Positions 1 through 5,707 of a stretch of 6,582 nt of DNA are shown piece after piece. The notes below the pieces were generated by a model. It was not told the origin of the DNA, did not search any database, and worked only from the letters and a program-made list of their open reading frames with translations. Origin of the DNA: Pseudomonadota bacterium (GTDB lineage: Bacteria; Pseudomonadota; Alphaproteobacteria; Acetobacterales; Acetobacteraceae); contig JAJXSZ010000180.1 in assembly GCA_021784255.1 (NCBI GenBank), positions 1 through 6,582 of the forward strand, given 5' to 3'. A program made the translations under genes and the position numbers. Numbering within the stretch: position 1 is the stretch's first letter; each line of letters opens with the position of its first letter.

Positions 1-1
1 G

Positions 2-649
2 CACCACGAGCATGGATTTGCCGCCCGGCTGCGCGAGGGCGTGGTGGAGCCGCTCAGGGAGTTCGTCTCCCGCCGCGGCGCCTGGGTGATGCTCGGCTAT
101 GTGGCGCTGTTCAAGCTCGGCGAGGCGCTCGCGGGGGTGATGCTGCCTTCGTTCTATCGCGCGATGGGGTTCGACCGGGCGGTCGTGGCGGTGGCAGTGG
201 GGCCGCTGTCGCTGCCGGCCTCGCTCGCCGGGATCGCGGTCGGCGGCTGGCTGGTCGCGCGGATCCGGCTGGGGCCGGCGCTGATCGCGACCGGCCTGTT
301 CCAGATGGCGATCATGGGGCTCTACGTGGTGCTCGCGTTCCATCCGGCGGAGGGCCTGCTCTATGCAACCTCGGTCGCGGAAACCTTCGTCGAGAGCCTC
401 GCCGACGCGGCGTACCTGACCTACCTCTCGCTGCTCTGCGCGCCAGCCTTCACGGCAACGCAGTACGCGCTGCTGAGCTCGATCGCGCCGCTGCCGCTGC
501 GCACGCTGGGCGGGCTTTCCGGCTTCCTGGCGGCGGCACTGGGGTGGAAGCTGTTCTACTCGGTGGCGATGCTGTCGTCGCTGCCGGGCATGATCCTGAT
601 GCTGGTCATCCTGCGCTGGTATCCGCCACCGGCGAAGCAGGCGGCGTAA
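2..649 (+). CDS. ampG: AmpG-like muropeptide MFS permease, C-terminal half (5' end outside window)
   Basis: This frame is open from position 2 with no stop, so the gene begins before the window and only about 215 C-terminal residues are visible. The GTG at 41 is internal and not a credible start. The visible part has six hydrophobic segments, fitting transmembrane helices 7-12 of a major facilitator protein. The first reads KLGEALAGVMLPSFYRAMGF, and later come ATQYALLSSIAPLPLRTLGG with a following SGFLAAALGW and the ending SLPGMILMLVILRW. These are typical of the AmpG/PAT-like branch, inner-membrane permeases that import GlcNAc-anhydroMurNAc-peptides for cell-wall recycling and, in some species, beta-lactamase induction. 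Substrate is inferred from family resemblance only. The family assignment is fairly firm, but another PAT-type MFS carrier remains possible because the N-terminal half is not seen. The gene ends TAA at 647-649 and a hairpin follows about 30 bases later. Confidence 0.8.
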   Translation, partial: HHEHGFAARLREGVVEPLREFVSRRGAWVMLGYVALFKLGEALAGVMLPSFYRAMGFDRAVVAVAVGPLSLPASLAGIAVGGWLVARIRLGPALIATGLFQMAIMGLYVVLAFHPAEGLLYATSVAETFVESLADAAYLTYLSLLCAPAFTATQYALLSSIAPLPLRTLGGLSGFLAAALGWKLFYSVAMLSSLPGMILMLVILRWYPPPAKQAA

Positions 650-680
650 GCGCGGGTCCGCACCCGCCAGGGGCAGCCCG

Positions 681-701
681 GCGTGCCCGGCGCCGGCACG
701 C
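681..701 (+). terminator. Hairpin downstream of ampG, possible terminator
   Basis: A perfect 7-bp stem, GCGTGCC (681-687) pairing with GGCACGC (695-701), encloses a 7-base loop. It starts 31 bases after the ampG stop codon. No T-tract follows, so it is not a textbook intrinsic terminator. In DNA this GC-rich, short hairpins are common by chance. It may stop or slow transcription leaving ampG, or protect the 3' end of the mRNA. Confidence 0.3.
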
Positions 702-768
702 GGCAGCGCACGCGTCAGGCGATCGGGGCGGCGAAGGGGCGGTCGCGCGGTCCGGCCGAACCCTTGAT

Positions 769-796
769 CGGCATGCCGGCAGGATGCGATGCCGGC
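769..796. promoter_or_regulatory. Palindrome plus repeated half-site upstream of the ModE-like regulator, possible operator
   Basis: CGGCATGCCG (769-778) is a perfect 10-bp palindrome. The overlapping 8-mer ATGCCGGC (773-780) recurs at 789-796, 16 bp further on, which is about one and a half helix turns. The set lies 43-70 bases upstream of the regulator's start codon, where an autoregulatory operator would be expected. GCCGGC-type palindromes arise easily in GC-rich DNA, so function is inference only. Confidence 0.25.
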
Positions 797-822
797 GGCG
801 AACCGGCGACGAGCCACTGGTC

Positions 823-830
823 AGGAGAGG
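823..830 (+). promoter_or_regulatory. Strong ribosome binding site fixing the ModE-like start
   Basis: AGGAGAGG lies 8 bases before the ATG at 839. This is the best Shine-Dalgarno match in the left part of the window. It decides the start in favour of 839 over the longer in-frame GTG at 683, whose extra 52 residues are low-complexity and show no family resemblance. Confidence 0.75.
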
Positions 831-838
831 CGGCGGCA

Positions 839-1258
839 ATGCCCCGAGGCAGACAGGCGATCCCGAACAAGGCCAGGACGGGAGAGGACGCAGGCGGATG
901 GCAGGGGCTGCGGCTGTCGATCCGCATCGACCTGCCCGGCGGCGGCAGGGTCGGGCCGGGCAAAGTGGCGCTGCTCGAGGCGATCGGGCGGGAGGGCTCG
1001 ATTTCCGGCGGCGGCCGGGCGCTGCGCATGTCCTATCGCCGCGCCTGGGCACTCGTCGAGGAGTTGAACGCGGTGCTGGGGACGGCGCTGGTGGTCGCGA
1101 CCACCGGCGGCGCGGGCGGCGGCGGCGCCAGGCTCACACCAGCCGGGAACGCGCTGGTGGCGGGCTATCGCGCGATCGAACGGCAGGCGACGGTCTTCGC
1201 CGCCAGGCAGATGGCCGGGCTCGACGCCCTCGGCGCGGCGCCGGGCCAGGCGCGATGA
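839..1258 (+). CDS. ModE-type winged helix-turn-helix regulator without molybdate-binding domain
   Basis: A 139-residue protein. After a basic, probably disordered N-terminus (about 1-22) it shows the ModE N-terminal DNA-binding fold: LRLSIRIDLPGGGRVGPGK at 24-42, then the helix-turn-helix at about 51-77 containing REGSIS and ALRMSYRRAWALVEELN, then a glycine-rich wing (about 85-98) closed by LTPAG at 100-103. The SYRRAW and LTPAG elements are shared by ModE and the LysR-like stand-alone domain (COG2005 type). The C-terminal TOBE/molybdate-binding domains of full ModE are absent, and the length is usual for the single-domain group. It is probably a cytoplasmic transcription factor. In relatives such proteins often sit near molybdenum enzyme or transport genes, but none is visible here, so effector and targets are unknown. 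The position 'GGGR' at 57-60 is more glycine-rich than the usual GAAR-like turn. The stop codon lies inside a 17-bp tandem repeat. Confidence 0.8.
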   Translation: MPRGRQAIPNKARTGEDAGGWQGLRLSIRIDLPGGGRVGPGKVALLEAIGREGSISGGGRALRMSYRRAWALVEELNAVLGTALVVATTGGAGGGGARLTPAGNALVAGYRAIERQATVFAARQMAGLDALGAAPGQAR

Positions 1259-1291
1259 TGGGCCAGGCTCGATGATGGGCCGGGCGGCTCG
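1243..1291. repeat. 17-bp tandem repeat across the regulator's stop codon
   Basis: GGGCCAGGCGCGATGAT (1243-1259) is followed directly by GGGCCAGGCTCGATGAT (1260-1276), 16 of 17 bases identical. A degenerate third start, GGGCCGGGCGGCTCG, occupies 1277-1291. The first copy contains the TGA stop (1256-1258) of the upstream regulator. As 17 is not a multiple of three, gain or loss of a copy would not change the coding sequence before the stop but would alter the spacer. It looks like slipped-strand duplication. Confidence 0.7.
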
Positions 1292-1470
1292 TCGCGTCGC
1301 GGACCGCGCGCCCGATGACGATCGACGGCGGCGACGGCGGCAGGGACGGAACCCCGCGCTGGACGCCTGGGCCCTGATTGGCTAAGGGCGGGGCCTGGGA
1401 AAAGCGGGCCGCGTCCGGCCCGTGGCCTGCGGCGCCAAGGCGATGGCCGCCACCAAACGAGGATCGAATC
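1277..1470 (+). other. GC-rich leader region upstream of asd
   Basis: This non-coding stretch holds a 9-bp tandem duplication, GACGGCGGC at 1324-1332 and 1333-1341. It also has a hairpin with a 7-bp stem, CGGGCCG (1405-1411) and CGGCCCG (1416-1422), around a CGTC loop, which a G-T wobble (1404/1423) could extend. No convincing -35/-10 pair is visible. A promoter for asd must lie here or further upstream, unless asd is read through from the regulator. The in-frame TTG at 1378 would add 31 low-complexity residues to Asd and is not believed to be used. Confidence 0.45.
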
Positions 1471-2511
1471 ATGAGCTATCGGGTCGCAGTTGTCGGCGCC
1501 ACGGGCGCTGTCGGGCGTGAGATGCTGAAGACGCTGGCGCAGCGGAATTTTCCGGCACGCGAGGTGGCGGCGGTCGCCTCCGGGCGGTCGGTGGGCCAGC
1601 CGGTGTCGTTCGGCGAGCAGACGCTCGCGGTGCAGAGCCTGGAGAAGTTCGACTTCGCCGGATGGGACATCGGCCTGTTTTCGCCCGGCGCCTCGGTTTC
1701 GGCGATCCACGCGCCGCGCGCGGCCGAGGCGGGGTGCATCGTGATCGACAACACCAGCCAGTTCCGCATGGAGCCGGACGTGCCGCTGGTGGTGCCGGAG
1801 GTGAACCCGGGCGCGCTCGCGCGCATCAAGCGCGGCATCATCGCCAACCCCAACTGCTCGACGATCCAGATGGTCGTGGCACTCAAGCCGCTGCACGACC
1901 GGTTCCGCATCAAGCGCGTGGTGGTCGCGACCTACCAGTCCACCTCCGGCGGCGGGAAGGAGGCGATGGAGGAGCTGATGGCGCAGACCCGCGCCTCGCT
2001 GGTGCACGACCCGGTGGTGGTGGAGCAGTTCACCAAGCAGATCGCCTTCAACGTCATTCCGCACATCGACCGCTTCATGGATGACGGCTCGACCAAGGAA
2101 GAGTGGAAGATGGCTGCCGAGACCCGCAAGATCCTCGACCCGGACATCAGGGTGATCGCCACCTGCGCGCGCGTGCCGGTGTTCATCGGCCATGCCGAGG
2201 CCGTGCATGTCGAGTTCGAGAAGAAGGTGACGGCGTCGGCGGCGCGCGAGATCCTGCGCGAGGCACCGGGCGTGCAGGTGATCGACCGGCGCGAAGATGG
2301 CGGATACATGACCCCGCTCGAATCCCAGGGCGAGGATGCGACCTTCGTCTCGCGCCTGCGCGAGGATCCGACGGTGGAGAACGGGCTCGCCTTCTGGTGC
2401 GTCGCCGACAACCTGCGCAAGGGCGCCGCCCTCAACGCGGTGCAGATCGCCGAGGTGCTGGTCGCACAGGCCCGGCGCGGCGAGGGCGTGCTGGCAAAGC
2501 GCGCGGCGTAG
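1471..2511 (+). CDS. asd: Aspartate-semialdehyde dehydrogenase
   Basis: 346 residues, normal for the family. The enzyme reduces L-aspartyl-4-phosphate with NADPH to aspartate semialdehyde, the cytoplasmic branch point to lysine/diaminopimelate, threonine and methionine. The N-terminal nucleotide-binding motif VVGATGAVG has glycines at 9, 12 and 15. Phosphate-binding Arg99 lies in NTSQFRM, and the catalytic nucleophile Cys129 in NPNCSTIQMV. Gln156 is in TYQSTSGGG, the substrate-binding segment WKMAAETRKI lies around 212-221, and the acid/base His241 is in RVPVFIGHAEAVHVEF. The start ATG is supported by GAGGA at 1459-1463, 7 bases upstream, and by the family N-terminus (MSYRVAVVGATG). All key residues are intact, so the enzyme should be active. 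The next gene starts three bases after its TAG, which suggests co-transcription. Confidence 0.97.
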   Translation: MSYRVAVVGATGAVGREMLKTLAQRNFPAREVAAVASGRSVGQPVSFGEQTLAVQSLEKFDFAGWDIGLFSPGASVSAIHAPRAAEAGCIVIDNTSQFRMEPDVPLVVPEVNPGALARIKRGIIANPNCSTIQMVVALKPLHDRFRIKRVVVATYQSTSGGGKEAMEELMAQTRASLVHDPVVVEQFTKQIAFNVIPHIDRFMDDGSTKEEWKMAAETRKILDPDIRVIATCARVPVFIGHAEAVHVEFEKKVTASAAREILREAPGVQVIDRREDGGYMTPLESQGEDATFVSRLREDPTVENGLAFWCVADNLRKGAALNAVQIAEVLVAQARRGEGVLAKRAA

Positions 2512-2514
2512 GCC

Positions 2515-2844
2515 GTGACGGCGCAGACGCTCGCCTGGCTGTGGCTCGTCGGCGCCGGGACGATGGAGATTGTCTGGGTCATCTTTCTCAAGGCGAGCGA
2601 GGGGTTCACCCGGCTCGGGCCGTCGGCCGCGGTGATCCTCAGCATCGCCCTGTCCTTCTTCTGCATGTCGCAGTCGCTCAGGGTGCTGCCGATGGGCACG
2701 GTCTATGCCGTCTGGACCGGGATCGGTGCGGCCGGCGGGATCGCCTGGGGCATCGTCGTGCTGGGCGAACCCGCGGGGGCGGCACGGATGTTATGTCTGG
2801 CGCTTATCCTGGGCGGGGTGGCCGGACTCAAGCTCCTGACATGA
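2515..2844 (+). CDS. gdx: SMR-family transporter of the guanidinium exporter (Gdx/SugE) subtype
   Basis: A 109-residue, four-helix inner-membrane protein (helices about 8-27, 34-56, 62-82 and 88-108), the usual SMR length. It works as an antiparallel dimer exchanging protons for a cation. Five residues known to define the guanidinium-exporter subtype in Gdx-Clo (E13, W16, S42, Y59, W62) all appear here at a constant offset of five: Glu18, Trp21, Ser47, Tyr64 and Trp67. GFTRL, LPMGTVYAVWTGIGA and GEP are also typical of SugE/Gdx rather than EmrE. Guanidinium export is therefore inferred; older annotation would say quaternary ammonium efflux protein SugE. The start is a GTG three bases after the asd stop, in the same frame. 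No strong Shine-Dalgarno is seen, so translation is probably coupled to asd. The next ATG (2563) would remove the first helix up to the essential Glu. No guanidine riboswitch is recognisable upstream. Confidence 0.88.
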   Translation: MTAQTLAWLWLVGAGTMEIVWVIFLKASEGFTRLGPSAAVILSIALSFFCMSQSLRVLPMGTVYAVWTGIGAAGGIAWGIVVLGEPAGAARMLCLALILGGVAGLKLLT

Positions 2845-2869
2845 GGCGAGGGCCGTCGCACCCAATGCG

Positions 2870-2898
2870 TTGACCCCATGGGCAAACCTGCCTAAGTC
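2870..2898 (+). promoter_or_regulatory. Possible sdh operon promoter
   Basis: In the 83-base gap before sdhC, TTGACC (2870-2875) matches the alphaproteobacterial housekeeping -35 element. After a 17-base spacer, TAAGTC (2893-2898) sits in the -10 position. The -10 match is weak, so this is a candidate only, leaving about 30 bases of leader to the sdhC start. Read-through from asd-gdx is also possible. Confidence 0.35.
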
Positions 2899-2927
2899 CG
2901 CGGGGCAACAAAGCGAGGTTGCGAACG

Positions 2928-3359
2928 ATGGCTGACGTGCGCGAGGCGCTGATGAGCGGGCGCAACAGCGACGGGGCACGGGTAAACCGGCCACTGTCGC
3001 CGCATCTGCAGGTCTACCGGCTGCCGATGACGCCCATCCTTTCGATCCTGCACCGCGTGGCCGGCGTCGGGCTCGCCGCAGGCACGCTACTGTTCGTCTG
3101 GTGGCTGGCGGCGGCGGCGGACTCCGATGGCGCCTTCGCGCTGGCCGCGGGGGTGATGAACTCGCCGATCGGCTGGCTGCTGATCGCGGGCTGGACGCTG
3201 GCGCTCTGGTATCATTTCTGCAACGGCATCCGCCACCTGTGGTGGGACGCGGGACGCGGCTTCGAGCTCAGGGAGGCGCACGCCTCCGGCATGCTCGCGA
3301 TCGGCGCTGCAGCGGTGCTGACGGCGCTGACCCTGATCGCAGGAGTGGTCGCGCGATGA
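2928..3359 (+). CDS. sdhC: Succinate dehydrogenase cytochrome b556 subunit (SdhC)
   Basis: 143 residues, usual for SdhC, one of the two membrane anchors of respiratory complex II. It carries electrons to ubiquinone and helps hold haem b in the inner membrane. The family signature RPLSPHLQVYRLP (21-33) is followed by SILHR, whose Ser39 and Arg43 match E. coli quinone-site residues S27 and R31. Three transmembrane helices lie at about 44-64, 80-103 and 119-141. His96 in WYHFCNGIRHLWWD matches the E. coli haem ligand H84, and His103 matches H91. The ATG at 2928 is chosen because GAGG at 2915-2918 lies 9 bases upstream; a TTG nine bases earlier (2919) is less likely. The gene ends by overlapping the sdhD start (ATGA). 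The N-terminal extension (about 20 residues) is normal for alphaproteobacteria. Confidence 0.95.
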   Translation: MADVREALMSGRNSDGARVNRPLSPHLQVYRLPMTPILSILHRVAGVGLAAGTLLFVWWLAAAADSDGAFALAAGVMNSPIGWLLIAGWTLALWYHFCNGIRHLWWDAGRGFELREAHASGMLAIGAAAVLTALTLIAGVVAR

Positions 3360-3766
3360 GCAAACCGGCCAACACGCGCGAAGCGACGATCCGGCGCTCG
3401 CTGCTCGGCCAGATGCGCGGCCTGGGCTCCGCCCGGTCCGGCACCGGCCATTGGTGGATGCAGCGGCTGACCTCGATCGCCCTGGTGCCGCTCGCGATAT
3501 GGTTCGTGATCGGCGCCATCGCCCATGCCGGGGCAGGCCGGGCGGAGATCGTCCACTGGATCAGCGGGCCGGTGACGGCGACGCTGATGCTGGCGCTGAT
3601 CGCCTGCATGTTCGAGCACATGCAGCTCGGGCTGCAGGTCGTGATCGAAGACTATGTCCATGGCGAGGCATGTCGGGTGGCGACACTCCTGGTGATGAAG
3701 GCGGGGGCGGCGCTGCTGGCGATCCTGGCGGCGATCTCGGTGCTGAAAATGGCGATCGCCGGCTGA
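3356..3766 (+). CDS. sdhD: Succinate dehydrogenase hydrophobic membrane anchor subunit (SdhD)
   Basis: 136 residues with three predicted membrane helices (about 38-58, 68-95 and 108-133). It pairs with SdhC to bind haem b and ubiquinone in complex II. The segment GSARSGTGHWWMQRLTSIAL (24-43) is the alphaproteobacterial SdhD hallmark. His88 in FEHMQLGLQVVIEDYVHGE matches the haem ligand H71 of E. coli, and Asp99-Tyr100 match D82-Y83, the latter contacting quinone; all share the same offset of 17. The ATG overlaps the sdhC stop in an ATGA arrangement, and AGGAG at 3341-3345 lies 10 bases upstream, so translation is likely coupled to sdhC. Longer upstream extensions of this frame run inside sdhC and are rejected. 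A 63-base spacer separates it from sdhA. Confidence 0.94.
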   Translation: MSKPANTREATIRRSLLGQMRGLGSARSGTGHWWMQRLTSIALVPLAIWFVIGAIAHAGAGRAEIVHWISGPVTATLMLALIACMFEHMQLGLQVVIEDYVHGEACRVATLLVMKAGAALLAILAAISVLKMAIAG

Positions 3767-3829
3767 TGTGCCCCACCCCGACCAGCCGCGCCCTCGCCCA
3801 CCGGGCCTGACGATTTCGGAGCCGTTGCG

Positions 3830-5641
3830 ATGAACATGATGAGCAAGCCTTCTCGCGGCGCCTACCAGGTGATCGACCACACCTACGACGTGGTGGTGGT
3901 CGGCGCCGGCGGGTCGGGGCTGCGCGCCACCCTGGGCATGGGCGCCGCCGGCCTCAAGACCGCGTGCATCACCAAGGTGTTCCCGACGCGCAGCCACACC
4001 GTCGCTGCCCAGGGCGGCATCGGCGCGGCGCTCGGCAACATGGGCGAGGACGACTGGCGCTGGCACATGTACGACACCGTGAAGGGGTCGGACTGGCTCG
4101 GCGACCAGGACGCGATCGAATACATGTGCCGCGAGGCGATCCCCGCGGTCTACGAGCTCGAGCATTTCGGCGTGCCGTTCTCACGCACCGAGGACGGGCG
4201 AATCTACCAGCGCCCGTTCGGCGGACACATGAAGAACTTCGGCGAGTCGCCGGCGCAGCGGGCCTGCGCCGCGGCCGATCGCACCGGACACGCGATCCTG
4301 CACACGCTCTACCAGCAGAGCCTGAAGCACGAGGTCGAGTTCTTTGTCGAATATTTCGCCCTCGACCTGATCATGGACGAGGAGGGGACCTGCCGCGGGG
4401 TGATGGCGTGGTGCCTCGACGACGGCACCATGCATCGCTTCCGCGCGCAGACCGTGGTGCTGGCAACCGGCGGCTACGGACGCACCTATCTCTCCTGCAC
4501 GTCGGCGCATACCTGCACCGGCGATGGCGGCGGCATGGTGCTGCGTGCGGGCCTGCCCTGCCAGGACATGGAGTTCGTGCAGTTCCATCCCACCGGCATC
4601 TTCCCGGCCGGCTGCCTGATCACCGAAGGCGCGCGCGGCGAGGGCGGCTATCTCACCAATTCCGAAGGTGAGCGCTTCATGGAGCGCTACGCACCGAGCG
4701 CCAAGGATCTGGCGAGCCGCGACGTCGTCTCCCGCTCGATGACGATGGAGATCAATGGCGGACGCGGCTGCGGGCCGCACAAGGACCACATCATGCTGCA
4801 CCTGGAACATCTGGGTGCGGACCTGCTGCACGAAAGGCTGCCGGGCATTTCCGAGACCGCGCGGGTGTTCGCCGGTGTCGACGTGACGAAGGCGCCGATC
4901 CCGGTGCTGCCGACCGTGCATTACAACATGGGCGGCATCCCGACCAACCTGCACACCGAGGTGCTGCGGCCCACCGCGAGCGACCCTGACGCGGTGGCGC
5001 CAGGGCTGATGGCGGTCGGCGAAGCGGCCTGCGTGTCCGTCCATGGCGCGAACCGGCTGGGGACCAACTCGCTGCTCGATCTCGTGGTGTTCGGCCGCGC
5101 CGCCGCGCACCGCGCCGCCGCGACGCTGAAGCCCGGCGCGGCGCAGAAGCCGCTGCCAGCGGGCGCCGGCGAGGCCTCGCTCGACCGGCTGGACGCGACG
5201 CGCCACGCCAAGGGCGGCACGCGCGTCGCCGCCCTGCGCGAGCGCATGCAGCGCACGATGCAGAGCCATGCCGCGGTGTTCCGCACCTCCGCGTCCCTGG
5301 CCGAGGGGGTGGTGAAGATCCGCGAGGCCTGGCGCGGCATGGACGACATGGCGGTCGCCGATCACGGGCTGATCTGGAACTCCGACCTCGTCGAGGCGCT
5401 GGAGCTGCAGAACCTGATGGGCAACGCGATGACCACGATGGCCGGCGCCGAAGCCCGCCACGAGAGCCGCGGCGCGCACGCGCATGACGACTATCCCGAG
5501 CGCGACGACCAGACCTGGATGAAGCACACGCTGGCCTGGTGCGGCGAGGGCGGCGAGGTGACGCTCGCCTACCGGCCGGTGCGGCTGCAGACGCTGACCG
5601 ACGAGGTCGATGTCATTCCTCCTAAGAAACGAGTCTACTGA
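3830..5641 (+). CDS. sdhA: Succinate dehydrogenase flavoprotein subunit (SdhA)
   Basis: 603 residues, normal length. This is the catalytic subunit of complex II, oxidising succinate to fumarate on the cytoplasmic face. The FAD dinucleotide-binding motif VVVVGAGGSG spans 21-30. His56 in TRSHTVAAQGG is the site of covalent FAD attachment. Active-site equivalents of E. coli H242, R286, H354 and R399 are His253 (VQFHPTGIF), Arg297 (ASRDVVSRS), His364 (VHYNMGGIPTN) and Arg409 (HGANRLGTNSLLDL). The C-terminus ends in the family tail VIPPKKRVY. The ATG at 3830 is preceded by GGAG (3818-3821) at 8 bases. Other ATGs at codons 3 and 4 are possible starts but less well spaced. Everything needed for activity is present. 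Maturation factor SdhE, which assists flavinylation, is not in this window. Confidence 0.98.
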   Translation: MNMMSKPSRGAYQVIDHTYDVVVVGAGGSGLRATLGMGAAGLKTACITKVFPTRSHTVAAQGGIGAALGNMGEDDWRWHMYDTVKGSDWLGDQDAIEYMCREAIPAVYELEHFGVPFSRTEDGRIYQRPFGGHMKNFGESPAQRACAAADRTGHAILHTLYQQSLKHEVEFFVEYFALDLIMDEEGTCRGVMAWCLDDGTMHRFRAQTVVLATGGYGRTYLSCTSAHTCTGDGGGMVLRAGLPCQDMEFVQFHPTGIFPAGCLITEGARGEGGYLTNSEGERFMERYAPSAKDLASRDVVSRSMTMEINGGRGCGPHKDHIMLHLEHLGADLLHERLPGISETARVFAGVDVTKAPIPVLPTVHYNMGGIPTNLHTEVLRPTASDPDAVAPGLMAVGEAACVSVHGANRLGTNSLLDLVVFGRAAAHRAAATLKPGAAQKPLPAGAGEASLDRLDATRHAKGGTRVAALRERMQRTMQSHAAVFRTSASLAEGVVKIREAWRGMDDMAVADHGLIWNSDLVEALELQNLMGNAMTTMAGAEARHESRGAHAHDDYPERDDQTWMKHTLAWCGEGGEVTLAYRPVRLQTLTDEVDVIPPKKRVY

Positions 5642-5642
5642 G

Positions 5643-5674
5643 GCAGGGGCGCCATGCCCCGGCCCCATCCCTGC
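5643..5674 (+). promoter_or_regulatory. Intercistronic hairpin between sdhA and sdhB
   Basis: The 66-base sdhA-sdhB spacer can form two alternative structures. One is a 5-bp stem GGGGC/GCCCC (5646-5650 with 5656-5660) around a 5-base loop. The other is a longer-range 6-bp pairing of GCAGGG (5643-5648) with CCCTGC (5669-5674). The two are mutually exclusive. Such elements sometimes set relative expression or mRNA stability of adjacent subunits, but here function is only inferred. It is not T-tailed and should not end transcription. Confidence 0.3.
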
Positions 5675-5707
5675 GACGGTATCAACTGACGGCACCTGGA
5701 CATACCC

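Noticed and set aside
683..838. N-terminal extension of the ModE-like regulator from GTG 683
   Set aside because: The extra 52 residues lack family similarity, while the ATG at 839 has a strong ribosome binding site at ideal spacing.
544..1275. A 243-residue plus-strand frame bridging ampG and the regulator
   Set aside because: It overlaps two better-supported genes in another frame, and its translation is Arg/Gly/Ala repeats typical of GC-rich out-of-frame reading.
1315..1377. A 20-codon ORF upstream of asd as a possible attenuation leader peptide
   Set aside because: It has no ribosome binding site, no run of Lys, Thr or Met regulatory codons (only three scattered Thr), and no clear terminator/antiterminator pair downstream.
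1165..2208. A 347-residue minus-strand open frame opposite asd
   Set aside because: Low-complexity His/Arg/Asp-rich translation with no family resemblance, lying antisense to an intact asd.
3767..3829. The sdhD-sdhA spacer as a possible small gene or regulatory RNA
   Set aside because: The 63 bases show only the sdhA ribosome site. There is no strong hairpin, promoter or convincing short ORF.
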